Position numbers and translations under genes: made by a program
In this document: piece after piece, positions 41,474 through 46,073 of the stretch
Layout of the letters: each line of letters starts with the position of its first letter
Numbering within the stretch: the first letter of the stretch is position 1
Notes under the pieces: generated by a model
The model's input: only the letters and a program-made list of their open reading frames with translations
Told to the model about the DNA's origin: nothing
Databases searched by the model: none
NCBI GenBank assembly: GCA_035530875.1
Contig: DATKUB010000026.1
Location: 1-46,073 of the forward strand
Length of the DNA: 46,073 nt
From: JANXYY01 sp035530875
GTDB taxonomy: Bacteria; Actinomycetota; Actinomycetes; Nanopelagicales; Nanopelagicaceae
Direction of reading: 5' to 3'

Positions 41474-42838
41474 ATGCGGATAGGCAGAGTAGTCGCACTT
41501 ACGTTAGCGCCAGGGCTTCTGCTGGGCCCGTCATTGGCGAATGCTGCCACTCCCGCCACGGTAAAGGCCACCATTCAGATCCCAATAGCTCTGCTGAGCG
41601 CTTCTGAAGATATTGCCCAAATTATTCCGTCAGGCAGTTCGTGGCTGATAGTTGGCAACATGGATCAGACCACCATTGACTCGTCCCCGCTTCTGCCAAC
41701 CGAACCTACCAAAGGTGAGAGCGATGGATACGTGTCCATGCTCGATTCCAAGTTGGCTCTTGTTTGGACTCATCGCTTTGGCACATCGCACGATGATGTA
41801 GCCACGGCCATTGCCCGTGATAGCGCTGGTGTGATCTGGAGCGTTGGTGTGACTACCAAAGAGAGGCAACCGACGCCCGCAACATCGGCTACCACCCCGG
41901 CAACATCAGCCTCCCCAACGGTGGCTCCCGCCACTCCTTCGGCTACCTCGCCGGCAGATCCCATGGCGACCCTCAACCCAGATGGCGTTGTGCCCGTCAC
42001 TTTGCCAGCTGCCGCACCGATTGGAGATCAACTTTTGATTGCCTCCTTTGATGCGAAAGGTCAGTTGCTAAGTCAGAATTTGGTGACGATCGCAGACGGG
42101 GTTGCGCTAAATCCAAGCGCTCTGGTGCCGGCCAAGTCCGGCGTGTATGTAGTGGGTACCGCCCTCAATCCCGAGACGGCAGCATCCCGTGGCTTTTATG
42201 CCCTGATCGGAGCCGACGGCACTTTGGGTTCGGTGCACTGGGTAGGCGCCAAAGCGGTAGTGCTCCGCTCGGCTGCCCTTCTCGGCAACGGAGCATTGGC
42301 CCTTGCCGGGTCAATTGCCGAACGGCTCAAAGGCAGACGGGCAATTGGCGCCACGGATGCCTTGATTGAAGTAGTGAATCCAGATTCGGGCGCTCTGCTC
42401 AGGGCACAGCGCAGTGGAAATACTGGCGCTGTTAGGGCTTGGGGATCGCTGGTGGCGGATCGGCACGGAAACCTCTATGCGACTGGACTCTCTCTGGCTG
42501 GCAAGACCAGCGAAGCGGTCCTCACCTCCTTTGCGCCGTCCTTGGCGGTCAGATACTCCCTCAGGCTCCCTTCACCGTTGGGCCAACCGCTCGTCCTGGC
42601 GGCGCCAAGAGGTGCTTCGGTGGCCATTGCGCTTAGCAACGTGCGCAAGACCAGAAGAGGGATCGAGACCTATCTACTCCCGGTGAGCGGGACCGGACGG
42701 GCTCTTGCTCCCACCTATTTATTGGGTAAATCCGCTGTTGGACTGCTAGCTGCTGCGAGCGGCAAGGGCTATCTATTGGCAAATGGCACTGCAACCGGGG
42801 TCACCTTGTCCTGGTTTGCACCTCGAAGCAAGAAGTAG
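41474..42838 (+). CDS. Secreted SBBP-like beta-propeller protein
   Basis: 454 residues. A signal peptide (MRIGRVVALTLAPGLLLGPS, cleavage near ANA|AT) precedes repeats resembling the SBBP/beta-propeller type: DGYVSMLDSKLALVWTHRFG, DDVATAIARDSAGVIWSVGV, GNLYATGLSLAGKTSEAVLT. Between blades lies a Thr/Ala/Pro/Ser-rich linker (about residues 135-165). GGGAGGG is five bases before ATG 41474, and the LysE stop is one base upstream. I do not recognise a specific function; an extracellular or cell-wall binding protein is likely. It may be transcribed with the LysE gene only by proximity. Confidence 0.7.
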   Translation: MRIGRVVALTLAPGLLLGPSLANAATPATVKATIQIPIALLSASEDIAQIIPSGSSWLIVGNMDQTTIDSSPLLPTEPTKGESDGYVSMLDSKLALVWTHRFGTSHDDVATAIARDSAGVIWSVGVTTKERQPTPATSATTPATSASPTVAPATPSATSPADPMATLNPDGVVPVTLPAAAPIGDQLLIASFDAKGQLLSQNLVTIADGVALNPSALVPAKSGVYVVGTALNPETAASRGFYALIGADGTLGSVHWVGAKAVVLRSAALLGNGALALAGSIAERLKGRRAIGATDALIEVVNPDSGALLRAQRSGNTGAVRAWGSLVADRHGNLYATGLSLAGKTSEAVLTSFAPSLAVRYSLRLPSPLGQPLVLAAPRGASVAIALSNVRKTRRGIETYLLPVSGTGRALAPTYLLGKSAVGLLAAASGKGYLLANGTATGVTLSWFAPRSKK

Positions 42839-42901
42839 ACCAATAAGGCGGTAGCCTTCATTCTTCGAGGGTCGATATTTTTGCTGAGAAGGGCGTTACC
42901 T

Positions 42902-43003
42902 GTGGGTTCAGTTATCAAGAAGCGTCGTAAGCGGATGGCTAAGAAGAAACACCGCAAACTGCTTAAGAAAACCCGCATCCAGCGCCGGAACAAGAAGAAG
43001 TAA
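42902..43003 (+). CDS. bS22-like ribosomal protein (AURKAIP1/COX24 domain), 33 aa
   Basis: GTG 42902 opens 33 codons giving a protein with 20 Lys/Arg residues: it starts GSVIKKRRKRMAKKKHRKLL after the Met and ends IQRRNKKK. This is the actinobacterial bS22 protein that sits on the small ribosomal subunit in mycobacteria. GAAGGG lies eight bases upstream. It stands alone between a secreted protein gene and a convergent protease gene; its stop codon falls on the first base of a 25-bp direct repeat. Confidence 0.93.
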   Translation: MGSVIKKRRKRMAKKKHRKLLKKTRIQRRNKKK

Positions 43004-43058
43004 CTGGTCAGGGCTTAAGGAAAGTTACTTAAGACTGGTCAGGGCTTAAGGAAAGTTA
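43003..43058. repeat. 31-bp tandem duplication (25-bp identical core)
   Basis: The 25 bases at 43003-43027 recur exactly at 43034-43058, an offset of 31. The right copy is the last six codons and stop of the minus-strand protease gene plus four bases; the left copy lies beyond that stop, up to the bS22 stop codon. CTTAAG occurs three times (43014, 43028, 43045), giving possible small hairpins. Confidence 0.9.
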
Positions 43059-45414
43059 ATGCATGGTTAAGCCCAACCAGCACTCCGTTTTTCCCAGATA
43101 CGGTGGCGAACGCGGCACTTTGAACTTCAGTCGCGTCCTTGTCGCTCACCAAATGCTGACGTCCAGATGCGAGATCCACCGAGCACAGCCGACCCTGACA
43201 TCCGTAGAGCAGGGTGTTGCTGTTGACGGCCAAGGGTTGGCTGGGAGCGCCAAAATGGCCGCTGGCAACTCTGCGTACAGTGGGCGACAGCGAATTCAAG
43301 GTGGCCCAGTCGATGGTGTCAGCTACCGGAGTGCCAAGGGTCGAGTTAGTGGCAGATAGCCAAGCGCCAATCACCTTCTTTCCCGAAACGTTAAGCGAAA
43401 GCCCATAACCGGATACCGGGTAAATCGCGTTGTTCGAATCCACACTGATGTAGTTCCAGGCGCTCGGGCTTGCCGAACTCCGCACCGCCTCGCGAATATC
43501 GCCGACGGTTGCCTTTCGTTCTGGATCAATTTTTAGAACTGAGTCGTAGAGGACGTGAACTGTTCGGCCGATCGCTGCGGCGGCGAGATGGAATCCGACA
43601 TCGCCAATTGTTCGACCATTCGTTACTCGATCGCCATCCACCAGTTCATACCGCCAAGTGCTGCCGACTTGTACGGCACCGAGCAGAATTCCTTGGCTGT
43701 CGTCACGATAGAAGACCTGTAAGCCAGCGGGAGTCGACACACACGCGTTGCTGACACTCACATCGCTTGCAGTCCGGACCCGCACGGGATCATTGACTTC
43801 TTGGACCACCGGCCCATTTCCATCGACGATATCGAATTTCCAACGCTTCCCATTAAAAGCCGCATGCAGCAAGTCCTTGTTGACGGTGTCGGTATAAAAG
43901 ATGTTCAGTATCTGCTTTGTGCCGCTACCTGTAACACAGGTAGACAATGCCCCATTGAGATTGTTAGTCGTACTCCCTCTGGCGACGCCGGGACCATCGA
44001 TCGTCTGGATCGTCCATTTTTTCCCAATTCGAATCGATCTCTTCAAGGTGCCAGTGGCGGAATCGGCATAGACCACTGTTAGGTGCTTTCGGAAAGTGGT
44101 TGCGGCTACGAATTTGGGATTTGCACCGGGATCAACGGTGCCGGCCCGCCAACTCGATTGCGGAACTACCGTATTGCTGAGTGCGGTCGGGCTAGATCCC
44201 AGGGTATTTACCGCAGAGATCGAGAACTGGTAAGTAGTTCCTGATTGAAGTCCGGTTACTCGAAACGGCGATGAATCCGTAGACAAGGTGTTTCCGCCAG
44301 GAGTGACACTAACCGTGTATGAGGTGACTTGCGTCAACCGGGCATCGACGGGCGGATCGAAAGTCACGAGCGCAGAACGATCGCCCACTAGAGCTACAAC
44401 ATTCTGCGGAGCCGATGGTAGTGCTGTGACTGGAGCTGTAGGCGGCTTGGTGCGCATGTCCTGGAGCATGGCGGTCGCGATTGGCCCTGGGTCATGGATC
44501 GCTTCGCCGGGTTCGAGTTGAGGGGTCATCAAGGTATTGGGTGTGCCGCTTGGGTAGGTAGCTTCATCCAAGTGGCTTACCGATGAGCCAGACGAATAGG
44601 TGCTTGGGGTATAGAGCTTTGGTTGGGCGCCGTTGTTTGCGGCAACGGCCAGCGCTCCAGACCAGGTGAGGCTCGACGTCAGATAGGTGCCGAGAGTCCG
44701 GCTCGGGTTTGGAATATCAGAGAGCCGATTTCCGTCCTGAGTTCTGACAAAGGCGTCGAAAGGTGTGGGTTGAGAAAGGGCGCCCATTCCGGAAGTCGCG
44801 TCATATTGGTCGTCAGAGAGAAATCCCAAGCCGTGACAGAGCTCATGTAGCACTGCAGTTTCGAAATCGTAACGACCAGCGGGAGTCTTTCCATCGGTGC
44901 CGAGGTACCAGGGGTTAGTTGAGGAGAAGCGCGCAACGATTTCTTCGCTAGTTGGATCCAGATCTGTGCCGGCAAGGGCATTGGCCAGGGCTGATGGGTA
45001 CCAGAGGGTTGGGTCCGGCGCGCCAGCAAAGCCGGCAAAGAAGCCACCCGGCCTGGCCGCACCAAGAACCCCAGGGCCTAAATCGCCGGCCCAGGTGGCG
45101 CTTATGGTGATCGGCACGCTGGACGGGTAGCGAGCTGCCCAGATAGAAACAGCCGCGTCAAAGGCCACTTTGGCTGCGTCTGGAAAATTCGTGTAGTTAA
45201 CGATGAAATTGCTCGGTGCCCCGGAATCGTTTTTCCAGACGCTGCTGGACTTGACGACTGGAGTCGGGACGCCTTTTCCAGCGTAGTAGTTGGCCCACTG
45301 AGTTGCCGGCCGCTCGTTAAAGGTGAGAGCGGAGGCAGGAGTTGGGCTGATGTTGATTAAGCCGGCGAGCAGTGCGAGCGCTACGAGGGAACGTAAATTG
45401 CGCTTGGTCGACAT
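43039..45414 (-). CDS. Exported HExxH zinc protease with fibronectin III and propeller-like domains
   Basis: 791 residues from ATG 45414; the ATG ten codons upstream (45444) would precede the -10 box and add residues before the signal peptide. Order: signal peptide (about 1-30), protease domain (about 35-325) with H190-E-L-C-H194-G-L-G-F, Met-turn candidate NTLMTP, one fibronectin type III domain (about 345-425), and a C-terminal region of repeats (about 430-790) such as LHAAFNGKRWKFDIVDGNGP that look like propeller blades. Metzincins need a third ligand three residues after the Gly; here it is Ser, with Asp one further, so ligand set is unclear. Likely a secreted protease on proteins or peptides; target unknown. 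Confidence 0.78.
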   Translation of the reverse strand: MSTKRNLRSLVALALLAGLINISPTPASALTFNERPATQWANYYAGKGVPTPVVKSSSVWKNDSGAPSNFIVNYTNFPDAAKVAFDAAVSIWAARYPSSVPITISATWAGDLGPGVLGAARPGGFFAGFAGAPDPTLWYPSALANALAGTDLDPTSEEIVARFSSTNPWYLGTDGKTPAGRYDFETAVLHELCHGLGFLSDDQYDATSGMGALSQPTPFDAFVRTQDGNRLSDIPNPSRTLGTYLTSSLTWSGALAVAANNGAQPKLYTPSTYSSGSSVSHLDEATYPSGTPNTLMTPQLEPGEAIHDPGPIATAMLQDMRTKPPTAPVTALPSAPQNVVALVGDRSALVTFDPPVDARLTQVTSYTVSVTPGGNTLSTDSSPFRVTGLQSGTTYQFSISAVNTLGSSPTALSNTVVPQSSWRAGTVDPGANPKFVAATTFRKHLTVVYADSATGTLKRSIRIGKKWTIQTIDGPGVARGSTTNNLNGALSTCVTGSGTKQILNIFYTDTVNKDLLHAAFNGKRWKFDIVDGNGPVVQEVNDPVRVRTASDVSVSNACVSTPAGLQVFYRDDSQGILLGAVQVGSTWRYELVDGDRVTNGRTIGDVGFHLAAAAIGRTVHVLYDSVLKIDPERKATVGDIREAVRSSASPSAWNYISVDSNNAIYPVSGYGLSLNVSGKKVIGAWLSATNSTLGTPVADTIDWATLNSLSPTVRRVASGHFGAPSQPLAVNSNTLLYGCQGRLCSVDLASGRQHLVSDKDATEVQSAAFATVSGKNGVLVGLNHALTFLKP

Positions 45415-45427
45415 GAAGGCGAGATTA
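45415..45427 (-). promoter_or_regulatory. Probable leaderless -10 box (TAATCT, 7 nt before ATG)
   Basis: On the minus strand TAATCT (45427-45422) is followed by seven bases and ATG 45414. The whole divergent gap to the glutaredoxin-like gene is 79 bases. Confidence 0.5.
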
Positions 45428-45493
45428 TCAGCGTTGCCTGGCAAGATTGACCGAGCATTCCTAGGAACTTGTTATGAACAGGGGTTGGTGGTT

Positions 45494-45745
45494 GTGGCGC
45501 CGGTTAAGATCTCACTCATTAGTCGACCTGGCTGCCACCTTTGCCAGGTCGCACATGAAATTATCAGCGAAGTTATCAAGGGCCAAGATGTGGAATTCGA
45601 GGAGTTGTCACTGCTCGATGATCCAGATCTCATGGCGAAGTACCGCGAAGAGATTCCGGTGATCTTAATTAATGGTGAAATTCATGACTTCTTGAGAGTT
45701 GATCCAGACCGCTTACAGTCGGCGATAGTCGCAGCGGGCCATTGA
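45494..45745 (+). CDS. Glutaredoxin-like protein
   Basis: 83 residues from GTG 45494, with ACAGGGG nine bases upstream (GTG 45488 and TTG 45485 are possible). The thioredoxin fold is marked by the redox motif C-H-L-C in SRPGCHLCQVA, the cis-proline in EIPVILINGE and a final helix. It belongs to the small glutaredoxin-like family found next to DUF4031-type genes in actinobacteria. It probably reduces or transfers thiols in the cytoplasm. The stop shares a base with the next gene (TGATG). Confidence 0.87.
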   Translation: MAPVKISLISRPGCHLCQVAHEIISEVIKGQDVEFEELSLLDDPDLMAKYREEIPVILINGEIHDFLRVDPDRLQSAIVAAGH

Positions 45746-46026
45746 TGGCAATTTTAGTTGATGAGCCGATCTGGCCCGCTCATGGACGTCACTGGGCGCA
45801 TCTGGTTAGCGACGAATCGGTAGCTGAACTTCACACCTTCGCCGCCGCCCTCGGAATCCCAGCTCGAGGCTTTGACCGAGATCACTACGACATACCTTCA
45901 GAATATGTAGAGAAAGCTTTGGAACTTGGCGCCACAAAGGTGGGCGGAAAAGAATTGCTGACCAGATTGCTGGCCGCAGGTCTTCGGGTTAGGCGAGTTC
46001 GAAAGCTCAAACTAGAGATCAACTGA
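45745..46026 (+). CDS. DUF4031 protein
   Basis: 93 residues from ATG 45745 (TGATG overlap with the glutaredoxin-like gene). The pattern AILVDEPIWPAHGRHWAHLV, then SDESVAELHTFAAALGI, DRDHYDIP and a final basic helix matches DUF4031, a short actinobacterial family of unknown function. Conserved His/Asp residues (HWAHL, DRDHYD) could bind a metal. Cytoplasmic. Confidence 0.87.
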   Translation: MAILVDEPIWPAHGRHWAHLVSDESVAELHTFAAALGIPARGFDRDHYDIPSEYVEKALELGATKVGGKELLTRLLAAGLRVRRVRKLKLEIN

Positions 46027-46073
46027 GCCTTTCAGTACGTCATCGCCGTCAATAATCCGGTACGAATAGCCCT
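46012..46073 (-). CDS. C-terminal fragment of an unrecognised minus-strand protein (partial)
   Basis: On the minus strand the last window bases encode GYSYRIIDGDDVLKGSVDL before a TAG at 46014-46012. The residues look like a real protein tail, and the overlap with the convergent DUF4031 gene is 15 bases, like clpC/radA. Only 19 residues are visible and no family is recognised. Confidence 0.35.
   Translation of the reverse strand, partial: GYSYRIIDGDDVLKGSVDL

Noticed and set aside
1..46073. CRISPR arrays, tRNA/rRNA genes, insertion sequences, integrases and phage genes
   Set aside because: No spaced repeat arrays, no transposase or phage-like proteins, and no cloverleaf or rRNA-like sequence was noticed in the intergenic gaps; all gaps are under 230 bases.

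Overview
The window looks like a chromosomal segment of a compact, moderate-GC actinobacterium. The evidence is conserved gene order and family content: a tilS-hpt-ftsH-folE-folP-folB-folK-DUF3180 run, a short mycobacterial-type N-acetylglutamate synthase next to lysS and clpC, a 33-residue bS22-like ribosomal protein, a DUF4031 protein, and an FtsH with an HEGGH zinc site. Short intergenic gaps, stop/start overlaps and about nine start codons lying 6-7 bases after a TAnnnT -10 box suggest a streamlined genome, possibly a freshwater Nanopelagicales-like lineage; that placement is inference. I see no prophage, insertion sequence, CRISPR array, tRNA or rRNA.

Layout. 1-1607: the tail of a membrane methyltransferase, an MFS transporter, and a 57-residue cysteine-rich protein whose promoter carries a perfect CsoR-type palindrome between -35 and -10. 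1666-7789: a putative nitrogen-compound catabolic cluster (glutamine-synthetase-like enzyme, APC permease, cyclase-family hydrolase, second glutamine-synthetase-like enzyme, amidohydrolase). 7837-12626: a secreted beta-propeller protein and a heterodimeric ABC exporter with one degenerate ATP site. 12633-14882: MgtC-like protein and a two-gene ABC-2 transporter. 14964-17073: two exported cell-wall enzymes (NlpC/P60 and a minimal PBP4-like lipoprotein). 17121-23411: tRNA lysidine synthase, purine salvage, FtsH and folate synthesis.

23631-26139: a small acidic secreted repeat protein followed by an OmpR-type two-component system. 26140-33267: a possible structured leader, then an almost gapless run DUF2520-panC-nadB-nadC-coaX-lysS-argA that joins pantothenate/CoA, NAD, lysyl-tRNA and arginine functions. 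33414-38137: clpC converging on radA and a cysteine-rich protein. 38176-41472: Ppx/GppA, proline dehydrogenase, pyrroline-5-carboxylate reductase and a LysE exporter. 41474-46073: a secreted SBBP-like protein, bS22, a 31-bp tandem duplication, a large exported HExxH protease on the minus strand, a glutaredoxin-like protein and DUF4031.

Most genes are housekeeping. The least explained parts are the two-glutamine-synthetase cluster, the cysteine-rich protein with its operator, the secreted repeat protein beside the two-component system, the possible RNA structure ahead of the pan/nad operon, and the repeated leaderless-promoter signature. Family assignments are by eye from motifs; no database search was run.
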